A stretch of 64,000 bases of DNA, taken from the NCBI GenBank assembly GCA_023418925.1, contig JAEZYS010000025.1, forward strand, positions 3,946 to 67,945, in the 5' to 3' direction. The notes beneath the pieces were generated by a model. It was not told the DNA's origin, did no database searches, and was given only the letters and a program-made list of their open reading frames with translations. Shown here piece after piece: positions 25,557 to 34,848 of this stretch; the first letter of the stretch is position 1, and each line of letters begins with the position of its first letter. Made by a program: the position numbers and the translations under genes. The DNA is from Bacillota bacterium (GTDB lineage Bacteria > Bacillota > Clostridia > Oscillospirales > Ruminococcaceae).

Positions 25557-26263
25557 TGGGTGCTATATTCAGAAAAGAAATCAAAACGTATTTCACATCA
25601 CCTATTGCATATGTTTTTCTTGCAGTATTTTACCTTTTCACAGGTTATTATTTTGTAGGTGTTAACATTTACGGTGCCACAACTAACCTCAGCACCGTTT
25701 TTACAATTGTATTTTTTATTATGATGATTCTTCTTCCTCTTCTAACAATGAGATTGTTTACGGAAGAGAAAAAGCAGAAAACAGAACAAGGATTGCTCAC
25801 AGCCCCTGTAAATCTTTACGAAATAGTACTTGGTAAGTTTTTTGCCGCTACAACATTATTTATTCTCGGTATGCTTATTTATGTAGTATTTTCTCTGACA
25901 CTCAAGGGTATTGCAGGTTCAGTTGAAATTGCATCAACAGTCGGCAGCTTTATCGCACTGTTTCTTCTCGGAACAAGCTTTATTGCAATAGGTATATTTA
26001 TTTCTTCAACAACAGAAAATCAGGTTGTTGCAGCAATACTCAGTTTTATTGTAATATTCTTCTTCTATTTGATTGATACTCTTTCATCAAATCTTAAAAA
26101 TGAATTTATATCAAACATATTGAACAGGTTAAGCTTCTATACAAGATTTACTGAAGTATCAACAGGAATTCTTGATATAACGAGTATAGTATTCTTTATA
26201 AGTGTTATTGTATTATTTAATTTCCTGACCATCAGGGTGCTTGAAAAGCGCCGTTGGGCTTGA
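25556..26263 (+). CDS. ABC-2 type permease (GldF-like)
   Basis: A 235-residue permease with six hydrophobic segments. FRKEIKTYFTSPIAYVFLAVFYLFTGYYF opens the protein and MRLFTEEKKQKTEQGLLTAPV is the conserved cytoplasmic loop. It pairs with the preceding ATPase (stop/start overlap) and the following GldG-like protein to form one complex. The transported substrate is unknown. Confidence 0.9.
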   Translation: MGAIFRKEIKTYFTSPIAYVFLAVFYLFTGYYFVGVNIYGATTNLSTVFTIVFFIMMILLPLLTMRLFTEEKKQKTEQGLLTAPVNLYEIVLGKFFAATTLFILGMLIYVVFSLTLKGIAGSVEIASTVGSFIALFLLGTSFIAIGIFISSTTENQVVAAILSFIVIFFFYLIDTLSSNLKNEFISNILNRLSFYTRFTEVSTGILDITSIVFFISVIVLFNFLTIRVLEKRRWA

Positions 26264-26281
26264 TTAGGGGAGGGGAATAAA

Positions 26282-27769
26282 ATGGGAAAGATAAATTTTA
26301 ACAAGAAAAAGTTCAAGTATGGTTCTCTTGCTACTATAATTACAGTTGTAGTTATTGCAATTATTGTAGTCTTAAACGTTATTCTTGAAATTGCAGCTGA
26401 TAAGGTTAACATGAAGATTGACTTAACACAAAATCAGATATTCCAGATTTCTCAGGATTCAATAGACTACCTTAATACACTCGGTGAGGATGATGATATT
26501 GAAATAATAGCAATGTCAGATGAGTATGTTTTTAAAAATTCAGACTATGTTTATTATAAGCAGGCATATGAGGTGCTTAAGAAGTATGTCGCAAACTCAG
26601 ACAAGGTAACACTTAAGTTTGTGGATAAGACAAAGGACCCTACTTACATCGAGCAGTTTAAGACAATTTACAGTGGTCAGATCAGCGAATACAGTATAAT
26701 TGTAAGACATGGCGACAGAATGAAAGTTTTCTCAATTCAGGATCTTTATAATATTGAAGTCGACTATAACACTTATCAGCAGAAAATCACATCTTCAAAG
26801 GCAGAACAGGTAATTACATCTGCAATTATGTATGTAACTGATCCATCTCCTATGAAGGCAGTTGTTTTTGATGTTCAGGTTGCAGGACCAGATAATACTA
26901 ACATTACCACAATGCTTGACAGAAATGGATATGAGGTTGTAACAATCAATCCTCTTAACGATCCTATTCCTGAGGATGCTGCAATTGTTGTAATAAATGC
27001 TCCTTTGAATGACTTCCCTGAGACTCTTGTTAAGAGAATATATGAATACCTTGAAAATGACGGCAAATATGGCAAGAACCTAATGTATATTGCTGACTAT
27101 AATCAGAATACAACACCAAATATTGATGCACTCCTTTCTGAATGGGGAATAGATTTTGGTGATGGTGTTATCTTTGAAACACAACAGGACAAGGTTGTTG
27201 ACAAGCCTTATCAAGTTAAAACATATATTCCTGATACTGTTTATGATACTTTTGCTCAGAACGTTGTAAACAAGCAGCTACCTGCTATTGCTTACTACGC
27301 ACGTCCGATAAACCTTACTTTTGCAACATCAGGCAAGGTTACTACTATGCCTATTCTCTGTACTGCTGATTCCTCTTATGTTCTTACACAGGAACTTTAC
27401 CAGGAATTCCAGGAAGGAAACAAGGATATGCCAGCAACAAGTGTTCAGAACGTAATAACTTCATCTGAAAAGGTATCAGCTGATGGAACAACAAAGAGCA
27501 CTATACTTGCAGTAGGTTCATCATATCTGTTTGATACTTACTATACAGATGCAACATTTTATAATAACGGTGAGTTCTTTATTTCATCCGTTAATAACAT
27601 TACTGGAAAGGCAGCGGGAATTACAATTGTGCCTAAGGATTTCGGAACAGAAAGATTTGATATTGATCTTAAAACATATAATGCTTGTAAGGTAGTATTT
27701 ATTTTCATAATCCCTGGTGCTGTTATTATTGCAGGTATTGCAGTATGGCTGAAAAGGAGACGTAGCTGA
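26282..27769 (+). CDS. GldG-like ABC auxiliary protein
   Basis: A 495-residue protein with one N-terminal helix (about 13-36) and one C-terminal helix (about 468-488) enclosing an extracytoplasmic domain. The motif KVNMKIDLTQNQIFQISQDSIDYL and the later GFLYA-type glutamine amidotransferase-like region fit the PF09822/GldG family of ABC auxiliary proteins. Its stop codon overlaps the start of the DUF4340 gene. In gliding bacteria GldG works with GldA and GldF; in Firmicutes its role is unknown. Confidence 0.85.
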   Translation: MGKINFNKKKFKYGSLATIITVVVIAIIVVLNVILEIAADKVNMKIDLTQNQIFQISQDSIDYLNTLGEDDDIEIIAMSDEYVFKNSDYVYYKQAYEVLKKYVANSDKVTLKFVDKTKDPTYIEQFKTIYSGQISEYSIIVRHGDRMKVFSIQDLYNIEVDYNTYQQKITSSKAEQVITSAIMYVTDPSPMKAVVFDVQVAGPDNTNITTMLDRNGYEVVTINPLNDPIPEDAAIVVINAPLNDFPETLVKRIYEYLENDGKYGKNLMYIADYNQNTTPNIDALLSEWGIDFGDGVIFETQQDKVVDKPYQVKTYIPDTVYDTFAQNVVNKQLPAIAYYARPINLTFATSGKVTTMPILCTADSSYVLTQELYQEFQEGNKDMPATSVQNVITSSEKVSADGTTKSTILAVGSSYLFDTYYTDATFYNNGEFFISSVNNITGKAAGITIVPKDFGTERFDIDLKTYNACKVVFIFIIPGAVIIAGIAVWLKRRRS

Positions 27770-29226
27770 TGAGTTCAAGGTTAAAAGGTATTATAGCCGG
27801 AGCTATTGTGCTGCTTGCACTTGTGGGAGTTCTTATCTGGGTAATGCTTTTACCTTCTGAAGAAGAAAAACAGGATGCAGGTTCTGATGCATCACAGCAG
27901 ATGTCCTCACTTATTTATGACAAGAACCCTCAGGACATAGTTACACTTTCCATAGAAAATGAATACGGATCATATAAGATTGAGAAGTTATCTGATGGAC
28001 TTTATATTATTTTAGATTATGCATATATTCCTCTTGACAGTTATAGAATTCAGCAGATGCTTGAAAATGCCGCATCAATAACGGTTCAGCAGACCGTTTT
28101 AGAAAATGCAGAGGAATTTTCAAAGTATGGTCTTGATAAACCAAGAGCAACAGTATCAGCTTCATTTGGTAAAGACGGCGAAGACGTCAAAGAATTTATT
28201 ATCGGTAATGAGACACCAACTGAAGGTAAATCATATTTTGCATTCAAGGGTGAAAAAACTGTATATACAATCAATGATGATGCTTTTCAATTATACCTTG
28301 CAGACAAGACTGTTTGTTTTGAGGATACAGTATATACCCAGTACCAGCCGTCAGATAAAAATGACACTACCAATTATAAGAAGATAAACAAGATCACCAT
28401 TGAAAGAAAAGATCTTGATTCCAATATGGTAATTGAGTATGATGACAGAAAAGCTGATACAGACATGACAGTTACAAATGTTGTTGCATATAAAATGATT
28501 GAGCCAATTAAGGTAAACCTTGATTCAAGAACCTGCCGTAAGGTTACAGAGGATGTTTTCGGATTGACAGCTGCAAAGGTTGCTGCTGTTGCTCCTAATG
28601 ATGAACAGCTTGCTGAATATGGCTTGACTGATCCTTTTGCAAAGGTTACGATGGACATACCTACAGGCGATTTTGCGATGATAATCGGAAATGAATACAC
28701 AAATGAGTCAGAGGGTATATCAGGCAGGTATTGCTATGTTAAAGGAATTGATGTTGTGTATGTATTCAACAACGATTCTCTCCCATGGGCAACTGTAAAG
28801 CCTGTTGATATCATTATAAAGAAGCTTACAAATAATGACATAAGCACTGTTTCATCTATTGATTTTGATGATGGTAATAAAATTACTAAAATAACTGTTA
28901 CAGGTGATTCAGAAGAAAATCTTAAAGCAAAGCTTGATGGAAAAGACATGGATTCAGCATTGTTCAAGAATTTTTATAAATTTATAATCAGTGGAAATGC
29001 TGAAGAGGTTTACACTGAAGATACCAATGCTAAGGCAGATTTCATTATGACTGTAAAATCCGTAGCAGGAACAGATACTATTGAATTCATACCATCAGGA
29101 AACAGAAAAACAATTGTTAAGATTAACGGCAAGGTAAGCTTCAAATGTAAAACCGCTTTTGTTGACAGGTTAAAAGAAAATCTTGAGTTGGTTAGAGACG
29201 GACAGAACATAGTGACATCATATTAA
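27769..29226 (+). CDS. DUF4340 membrane-anchored protein
   Basis: A 485-residue protein with an N-terminal signal anchor (about 6-29) and a large extracytoplasmic part with several repeats of the DUF4340 unit, recognisable as LSIENEYGSYKIEKLSDGLY, YGLDKPRATVSASF and YGLTDPFAKVTM. The family is of unknown function and commonly sits after GldFG-like genes. It completes a four-gene operon (ATPase, permease, GldG-like, DUF4340) with overlapping codons. A 13-bp stem-loop follows. Confidence 0.85.
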   Translation: MSSRLKGIIAGAIVLLALVGVLIWVMLLPSEEEKQDAGSDASQQMSSLIYDKNPQDIVTLSIENEYGSYKIEKLSDGLYIILDYAYIPLDSYRIQQMLENAASITVQQTVLENAEEFSKYGLDKPRATVSASFGKDGEDVKEFIIGNETPTEGKSYFAFKGEKTVYTINDDAFQLYLADKTVCFEDTVYTQYQPSDKNDTTNYKKINKITIERKDLDSNMVIEYDDRKADTDMTVTNVVAYKMIEPIKVNLDSRTCRKVTEDVFGLTAAKVAAVAPNDEQLAEYGLTDPFAKVTMDIPTGDFAMIIGNEYTNESEGISGRYCYVKGIDVVYVFNNDSLPWATVKPVDIIIKKLTNNDISTVSSIDFDDGNKITKITVTGDSEENLKAKLDGKDMDSALFKNFYKFIISGNAEEVYTEDTNAKADFIMTVKSVAGTDTIEFIPSGNRKTIVKINGKVSFKCKTAFVDRLKENLELVRDGQNIVTSY

Positions 29227-29280
29227 AAAAATGTAAGCGACTGATTTTTACACATTTCTTGAAATAGTTGTGATAAAATA

Positions 29281-29336
29281 AATACTGTTGCAGAGAGATA
29301 AGTTCTTTTGAATTTATGTGCAACTGCAACAGTATT
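29281..29336 (+). terminator. Stem-loop terminator after the DUF4340 operon
   Basis: A perfect 13-bp stem AATACTGTTGCAG / CTGCAACAGTATT with a 30-base loop, followed by CCTTTATTTTTTAT. Confidence 0.65.
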
Positions 29337-29368
29337 CCTTTATTTTTTATAATATATTTTAGTGAGAC

Positions 29369-29398
29369 TTGCATTTTATAACTAATATATGATATAAT
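29369..29398 (+). promoter_or_regulatory. Promoter of the 104-residue orphan gene
   Basis: TTGCAT (29369-29374), 18 bases, TATAAT (29393-29398), about 45 bases before the gene. Confidence 0.65.
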
Positions 29399-29443
29399 AT
29401 ATTGTAATGAGTAGAGGCAGCAATTACATAAGGAGGATACTAA

Positions 29444-29758
29444 ATGATCGAAACAGCAGTAAGCGAAAAGAAAGCAAAGAAAACGGATTTTTTCATGTAT
29501 AAGGGCTATCCGCTTGTAAGAAACAAGGATACGATATATTACGGAAATATGTCAGATAATTATGTAGTTATGATGCAGATTCTTGAAAAAACTAAAGTTG
29601 GTTCAATGGATGTTGCAAGCAAAGTAAAGATATATCAGATGGCAACAGATGAAAAGCTTAAGCCAAATGAAGCTATTGTTAAAACCAGTGAAAAATCCAG
29701 TTTATACGAAGCTCTTGATATTGCATATATATGGCTGACAAGAACAGTCAGTGAATAA
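29444..29758 (+). CDS. Small soluble protein of unknown function
   Basis: A 104-residue protein with no membrane segment or signal. The N-terminus is Lys-rich (SEKKAKKTDFF), then KGYPLVRNKDTIYYGNMSDNYVVMMQIL, a mixed charged region and a Trp-containing end. I do not recognise the family. It is monocistronic: a near-consensus promoter, an AAGGAGG ribosome site (29434-29440 region) and a strong bidirectional terminator frame it, which suggests real and perhaps abundant expression. Its convergent neighbour is murA. Confidence 0.8.
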   Translation: MIETAVSEKKAKKTDFFMYKGYPLVRNKDTIYYGNMSDNYVVMMQILEKTKVGSMDVASKVKIYQMATDEKLKPNEAIVKTSEKSSLYEALDIAYIWLTRTVSE

Positions 29759-29778
29759 TGACATTTCGCAAAAAAATA

Positions 29779-29800
29779 AACCGCCTGATTTCAGGCGGTT
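29779..29800. terminator. Bidirectional terminator between the orphan gene and murA
   Basis: Perfect stem AACCGCCTGA / TCAGGCGGTT with a TT loop, flanked by A-rich and T-rich runs on either side. Confidence 0.92.
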
Positions 29801-29811
29801 TTCTATTTTTA

Positions 29812-31098
29812 TTATCCAACTGCTTTTCGTATCGAAGAACCAGGAACTGTTTTTTTACAAATATCTGCCCCAAGTCCTTTTAGCTTTTCAACAATATCTT
29901 CATATCCACGTTCGATATGATAAATGTCTTCTATTTCTGTAACACCCTTTGCAGAAAGACCTGCAATAACTAGTGCAGCACCAGCTCTTAAATCAGGTGC
30001 AGTAACAGGTGCACCCATAAGCTGTCCAACACCTTCAATAACAGCAACTTTTCCATCAACAGAAATATCAGCACCCATTCTTCTGAGTTCGTCGACATAT
30101 CTGAAACGGTTATCAAAAATTCCTTCTGTTACAATACTTGTGCCTTCACAAAGGCAAAGTAGGGCAGAAATCTGTGGCTGCATATCAGTAGGAAAACCAG
30201 GATGAGGCATAGTCTTAATACTTGTCTTAACAAGAGGACCATCAACAGAAACTCGGACGCTGTCATCAAATTCCTCAATGTTTACGCCGATTTTATCAAG
30301 CTTGGCAGTAATGCTCTCAAGGTGCTTTGGAATGACATTCTTGATAACAACATTTCCGCCTGTTGCAGCAGCAGCTACCATATATGTCCCTGCTTCAATC
30401 TGATCTGGAATAATTGCATATGTTGTACCCCTAAGGCTCTTGACACCTCTGATTTTGATAACGTCAGTACCAGCACCCATAATATCAGCACCCATGGAAT
30501 TGAGAAAGTTTGCAAGGTCAACAATGTGTGGTTCCTTTGCAGCGTTTTCAATTATTGTGAGTCCTGTTGCCTTTACAGCCGCAAGGATTGTATTAATGGT
30601 TGCTCCGACAGTTACCATGTCAAAGTACACCTGAGAGCCGAGGAGCATGTCTGACTGAATATCAATCATGCCATGATCAAGGCTGCAAGTTGCGCCAAGA
30701 GATGTAAATGCCTTTAAATGCTGATCAATAGGTCTGTCACCCAGATAGCATCCACCCGGCATGGAAACACGCGCTCTTTTAAACTTGCCCAGTAATGTAC
30801 CGAGAAAGTAATAAGAGGCTCTCATATGTTTAGCCATTTCATAAGGAACGATTGGTTCAGTAATGCCTGTAGCATCAATTTTAACGGTATTTTTTGAAAT
30901 CATCTGGACATCTGCGCCCATCTCATATAAAATACGAAGGCTTATGGATACATCGCTGATATTAGGTACATTTTCTAAAACACATGGACCATCAGCAAGA
31001 ATAACTGCTGGAATAATTGCAACTGCTGCATTTTTGGCTCCGCTGATTTCAACTTCTCCGCTTAATCTGCGTCCACCCTTGATTATGAACTTTTCCAA
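29812..31098 (-). CDS. murA: UDP-N-acetylglucosamine 1-carboxyvinyltransferase
   Basis: A 428-residue MurA of two inverted alpha/beta domains. It has ISGAKNAAVAIIPAVILADG (19-38), the catalytic Cys in SMPGGCYLGDRPIDQHL and the late RYVDELRRMGADI. It adds enolpyruvate to UDP-GlcNAc, the first committed step of peptidoglycan synthesis and the target of fosfomycin. The presence of Cys rather than Asp at the catalytic site predicts sensitivity, as inference. It is monocistronic on minus with a shared terminator. Confidence 0.95.
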   Translation of the reverse strand: MEKFIIKGGRRLSGEVEISGAKNAAVAIIPAVILADGPCVLENVPNISDVSISLRILYEMGADVQMISKNTVKIDATGITEPIVPYEMAKHMRASYYFLGTLLGKFKRARVSMPGGCYLGDRPIDQHLKAFTSLGATCSLDHGMIDIQSDMLLGSQVYFDMVTVGATINTILAAVKATGLTIIENAAKEPHIVDLANFLNSMGADIMGAGTDVIKIRGVKSLRGTTYAIIPDQIEAGTYMVAAAATGGNVVIKNVIPKHLESITAKLDKIGVNIEEFDDSVRVSVDGPLVKTSIKTMPHPGFPTDMQPQISALLCLCEGTSIVTEGIFDNRFRYVDELRRMGADISVDGKVAVIEGVGQLMGAPVTAPDLRAGAALVIAGLSAKGVTEIEDIYHIERGYEDIVEKLKGLGADICKKTVPGSSIRKAVG

Positions 31099-31466
31099 AA
31101 ATAATCGCTCCTATATATAAATACAGAAATCTGTATAGTTAATTAAAATTCTAAACATTTAATAAGTATAAACATAAACAAAAAATGTTTTTGTCATAAC
31201 AAAATAATTATAACATATTGCGTCCCAAAATAAAAGCTTTTTTCTAAATATTATAAGCATTTTTCAATATTTCTCATTTATATATAATTTGAATATAAAT
31301 TTCTAATATAAATTAATAATATTACATCAAATCTCTTTAAGAAATTCCCGTTAAAGTCAGTCTCCGAAAGAAAAATCAAGGTAGAATTAAGCTGATTGTG
31401 TGGTTCAATAAACTTTGTTTTCTCTTCAATATCTGACAGTGGTAATTATACCTTTAGATTGTTGCA

Positions 31467-31581
31467 CTAAAAAATGGACGTTACCACCACATGTAAGAAA
31501 TCCATTCTGATTATTTCAGCCTTCCACAAAGCAGAAAAATTATAGTGTTGTTTATACAGAAGGGTATTAAAATCGCTTCAT
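31467..31581 (-). pseudogene. Possible 37-residue small gene with a single-base frameshift
   Basis: ATG 31581 follows AGGAGG (31587-31592) at five bases, yet the frame closes after four codons (MKRF, stop). If one T of the TTTT run is removed, the frame continues to a TAG at 31467-31469 and codes 37 residues starting MKRFNTLLYKQHYN. The strong ribosome site suggests a real or recently lost gene; a sequencing error is equally possible. The product is not recognised. Confidence 0.3.
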
Positions 31582-31644
31582 GATAACCTCCTGTTTTCTA
31601 TATATAGTTTGTGCATTTTAACAAATGTTAAGTCACGTTATAGA

Positions 31645-31672
31645 AAAAATGGGCAGAAATAATCCGCCCATT
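31645..31672 (-). terminator. Terminator of the PAS-GGDEF-EAL gene
   Basis: Stem AAAATGGGC / GCCCATTTT with a short loop, followed on minus by a T-run (TTTTTTCTATAAC). It lies 52 bases beyond the stop. Confidence 0.75.
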
Positions 31673-31724
31673 TTATGTATACAATGCGTAAAACGCTCCT
31701 CTATAATCAAGAATGTATAATTAT

Positions 31725-33995
31725 TTATACATTTACCTTTTGATGATCTCGCATGAAATCTTCAAATTTATCAGCAGGCATAGGTCTTCCGAAGAAGTAA
31801 CCCTGTGCATGATCACACCCTGACTCCTTAAGAATCTCTGCTTGCTTTTCAGTTTCAATTCCTTCTGCAATTGTTTCTATTTTCTTTGATTTTGCTATTC
31901 TGATAACTGCAGAAACAATCTCCCGCGAAATTTCATCATCTTCAAGGTACATTATAAATGATCTATCAAGCTTTAGAACCGTAATTGGAAGAACCTGAAT
32001 ATAACTCAATGAGGAATATCCTGTTCCGAAATCATCCATGGAAAGCTTTACGCCAAGCTCTTTAAGCTCACGCATTTGAGAAATTGCATGGTCAATATCC
32101 TTAAGTGCAAGGCTTTCTGTAAGCTCAACATCAAGCCACTTTGCCTCTAATCCTGTTTTAGTAAGAGCTTTTTGAATTGAATCCCGTACATCAGTCTGAT
32201 AAAAGTCAACTGCAGTAAGATTTATAGAAACAGTTACAGGATCATACCCTCTGTCCTGCCAGTACTTATTCTGACTACATGCTTCATAAAGAACGAAGTC
32301 ACTGATTTTAGTAATGAGCATTGAGTTTTCAGCAACAGGAATAAATTCGTTTGGTGGGATGATAGTTCCGTCAGGCTTTATCCATCTGATAAGTGCTTCC
32401 ATGCCAATTAAATCACCGTTTGTTAAGTTAATCTTTGGTTGATAATATAATACAAGCTCTTTATTTTCAATGGCAAGCGCAAGTTCTTTTTCAATAGTTG
32501 TGCTTTCAATAATTTTGTCATGAATTTTATTATCATATCTGATAATTGAGCCTCTTGCACCGTTTGAAAGGCTTAACGAGAACTCTGCATGGTCAAGGAT
32601 ATGAGTGAAATCGTCACCGCCGTCAGACATCTTGCAATAACCAGCAGAACAAGTTATAGTCTGTGTTGAAAAAGACTTTTCCGAAATATTTGCAAGCCCA
32701 TTCTGAATTTCCTTTATAAGCTTGATCGGAAGTTCATCATCTCCGGTATCACGGGTAAGAAGTGCAAAGTTGTCCCCGCCAATTCTTGCTCCGAATCCGA
32801 AATCTTTTAGCAAAGCAGTTATAACTGTAGCAAACTCATGGAGAAGTTTGTTTCCTGCGAGGTAACCACAAGTATCATTTATAAGGTGAAAACTGTCAAT
32901 ATCGAAAACAATTACCCAGTAATCTATTGTACAGTTCAATGAACATTCAAAGGTTTCCTGACCAATCTGCATAAACTTATTTCTGTTATAAATTTCAGTA
33001 ACCTCGTCAATGTATGCCATTTTTTCAATAATGCTGTCTTTTTCCTTATCTTTGGTTATATCAATGATAGACCCGCCTATGCTAGCCTCAAGAAGATCCT
33101 TACTTGGTGATACTTTATATCTGAACTGATACCAATGATATGTTTTATCATAGCACATAGCTCTAAAATCAAGACTGTGAATAGTATTAGAGTCTGTGTA
33201 ACTTATAACAAGAGTGCTGATAAGTGAATCAACCGCAACAAGGTCATTTGGATGAATTAACTTCTTAAATTCATTGTATGAGAGATACTGCTTGTTCACC
33301 CCAAACATATTCTGGAGCTGTTCAGAGAGGTAAAGTTGCGTGGAATAAGCCTCCTTAAGAATAAGACCAACTTCAGAAAGTTCCATAGAAAGTGCGTATT
33401 TATTTTCTGTATCAGCAAGGTCATTGGCATATTTCATTAATGACTGCTTCATTTCAAGTGTTTCTGTAAGATCAAATCCAATAGACATCATCAGGTATTT
33501 TTTTTGTTTTTTAAATGTAGTACAGCTCATAATAGAAGTATTCCAAACTGTGCAGACGTGTTCACCGCTTTTGGCAATTGCATTGAATTCTTCATCTTTA
33601 CAGTTGATAATAGCCTGCAGATTTTCACAGAAAGCATCAGGCGGAAGAACTTTTCTTAATGTTGCTTTATCCAAAAGTTCCTCAGCCGTATATCCCATAG
33701 TCTTTATAAATTCATCGTTTACGTTTACATAATCAAAATCAGCATCCCATAGAATAACCATGGCATTTATGCTTGTCATAATTTTGGATAGAGATTCTTT
33801 TTCGTGTCGTTGCTGATTTGCATTAATATATTTTATAGCGATTACATAACTTATGGTTGACACAAACTCAACAATAAGGTATGCTAAAATAAGTATATTG
33901 GCATTTTCAGGACGCCATAATATTAAATTTAGTGCTATTAATGTTGTAATAAGGTAAAAAGAAATAGCAACAAATAGTGTATTGTTATTCTTCAC
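31725..33995 (-). CDS. Membrane PAS-GGDEF-EAL cyclic-di-GMP signalling protein (GGDEF degenerate)
   Basis: A 756-residue protein. Two N-terminal helices (about 6-26 and 33-52) anchor it; then two PAS-like domains (about 75-180 and 200-315), a GGDEF domain (about 335-490) and an EAL domain (about 505-750). The GGDEF site is GGDNF, so the metal-binding Glu is lost and diguanylate cyclase activity is unlikely. The EAL site looks intact: EALIRW, SINLTAVDF, VELTES, DDFGTGYSSL, KLDRSF, AEGIET and QGYFFGRP. It is predicted to hydrolyse c-di-GMP, possibly regulated by the dead GGDEF. It is divergent from the two-component pair at 34177. Confidence 0.92.
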   Translation of the reverse strand: MKNNNTLFVAISFYLITTLIALNLILWRPENANILILAYLIVEFVSTISYVIAIKYINANQQRHEKESLSKIMTSINAMVILWDADFDYVNVNDEFIKTMGYTAEELLDKATLRKVLPPDAFCENLQAIINCKDEEFNAIAKSGEHVCTVWNTSIMSCTTFKKQKKYLMMSIGFDLTETLEMKQSLMKYANDLADTENKYALSMELSEVGLILKEAYSTQLYLSEQLQNMFGVNKQYLSYNEFKKLIHPNDLVAVDSLISTLVISYTDSNTIHSLDFRAMCYDKTYHWYQFRYKVSPSKDLLEASIGGSIIDITKDKEKDSIIEKMAYIDEVTEIYNRNKFMQIGQETFECSLNCTIDYWVIVFDIDSFHLINDTCGYLAGNKLLHEFATVITALLKDFGFGARIGGDNFALLTRDTGDDELPIKLIKEIQNGLANISEKSFSTQTITCSAGYCKMSDGGDDFTHILDHAEFSLSLSNGARGSIIRYDNKIHDKIIESTTIEKELALAIENKELVLYYQPKINLTNGDLIGMEALIRWIKPDGTIIPPNEFIPVAENSMLITKISDFVLYEACSQNKYWQDRGYDPVTVSINLTAVDFYQTDVRDSIQKALTKTGLEAKWLDVELTESLALKDIDHAISQMRELKELGVKLSMDDFGTGYSSLSYIQVLPITVLKLDRSFIMYLEDDEISREIVSAVIRIAKSKKIETIAEGIETEKQAEILKESGCDHAQGYFFGRPMPADKFEDFMRDHQKVNV

Positions 33996-34176
33996 AATGT
34001 CACCCCCGGTTAAAAAAATTATAACATATATACAAATTAATTATATATGTTAATAATGATTTTGTCAATAATATTTATAATTTATTGATAAATATGATTA
34101 GATATTTCATACGTTATACACAATTGCATGATAAAATATTTACTGAAATAAAATGATTAGGAAATGAGGATAGTAG

Positions 34177-34848
34177 ATGCCGAAGATTTTAATTGTTGAC
34201 GATGAAAAGATGATTCGTAATGTTGTCAAGGAGTATGCGGAGTTTGATGGTTATGAAACCGCTGAGGCTGAGGACGGAATGCAGGCTGTTGAGATATGTA
34301 GGAATCATGATTTTGATATAATTATAATGGATGTAATGATGCCAAAACTTGACGGTTATTCTGCTGTCAAGGAAATTCATAAAACTAAAAAAATTCCCGT
34401 GATAATGCTTTCGGCAAGAGGCGAAGAATATGATAAGCTTTTCGGTTTTGAAATAGGCGTCGATGACTATGTTGTCAAGCCATTTTCTCCAAAGGAACTT
34501 CTTGCAAGGATGAGAGCAATTATTAAGCGTTCTACAGCACAGGAAAATAAAATGGATAAGCTCTGCTTTGAGGGGCTCACAATAAATGTTACAGGCAGGG
34601 AAGTTATAGTTGACGGAAAGCCTGCATCACTTACTCCAAAGGAGTATGATCTGTTATTCTTCCTTGTTAAGAATAAGGGCATTGCCTTGTCCAGGGAAAA
34701 ACTTCTTGAAGAGGTCTGGGGGTACGACTTCTATGGTGATGACCGTACTGTCGACACACATATAAAGATGCTGAGAAATTCACTCGGACAGTACAGGAAA
34801 TTTGTTGTAACCTTACGAGGAATGGGGTACAAATTTGAAGCAAACTGA
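34177..34848 (+). CDS. OmpR-family response regulator
   Basis: A 223-residue regulator with a canonical receiver: LIVDDE (5-10), phosphoacceptor D in IIIMDVMMPKLDGY, ML S ARGEEYD and K in VVKPFSPKEL. The C-terminal winged helix (about 125-220; LTPKEYDLLFFLVKNKG, YDFYGDDRTVDTHIKMLRNSL, LRGMGYKFE) binds DNA. It is translated just ahead of its kinase partner, whose TTG start lies 14 bases inside the regulator's end. Target genes are not visible in the sequence. Confidence 0.95.
   Translation: MPKILIVDDEKMIRNVVKEYAEFDGYETAEAEDGMQAVEICRNHDFDIIIMDVMMPKLDGYSAVKEIHKTKKIPVIMLSARGEEYDKLFGFEIGVDDYVVKPFSPKELLARMRAIIKRSTAQENKMDKLCFEGLTINVTGREVIVDGKPASLTPKEYDLLFFLVKNKGIALSREKLLEEVWGYDFYGDDRTVDTHIKMLRNSLGQYRKFVVTLRGMGYKFEAN

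Larger units (their letters stand above)
31099..31724. other. Intergenic region between murA and the GGDEF-EAL gene
   Basis: About 626 bases, very AT-rich near 31100-31340. It contains the murA upstream region, a possible frameshifted small gene (31467-31581) with a strong ribosome site, and a terminator at 31645-31672. No tRNA or recognised riboswitch was seen. Confidence 0.6.

Noticed and set aside
29281..29336. Small RNA gene formed by the 13-bp stem-loop
   Set aside because: No convincing promoter at a proper distance; a terminator of the DUF4340 operon explains it better.
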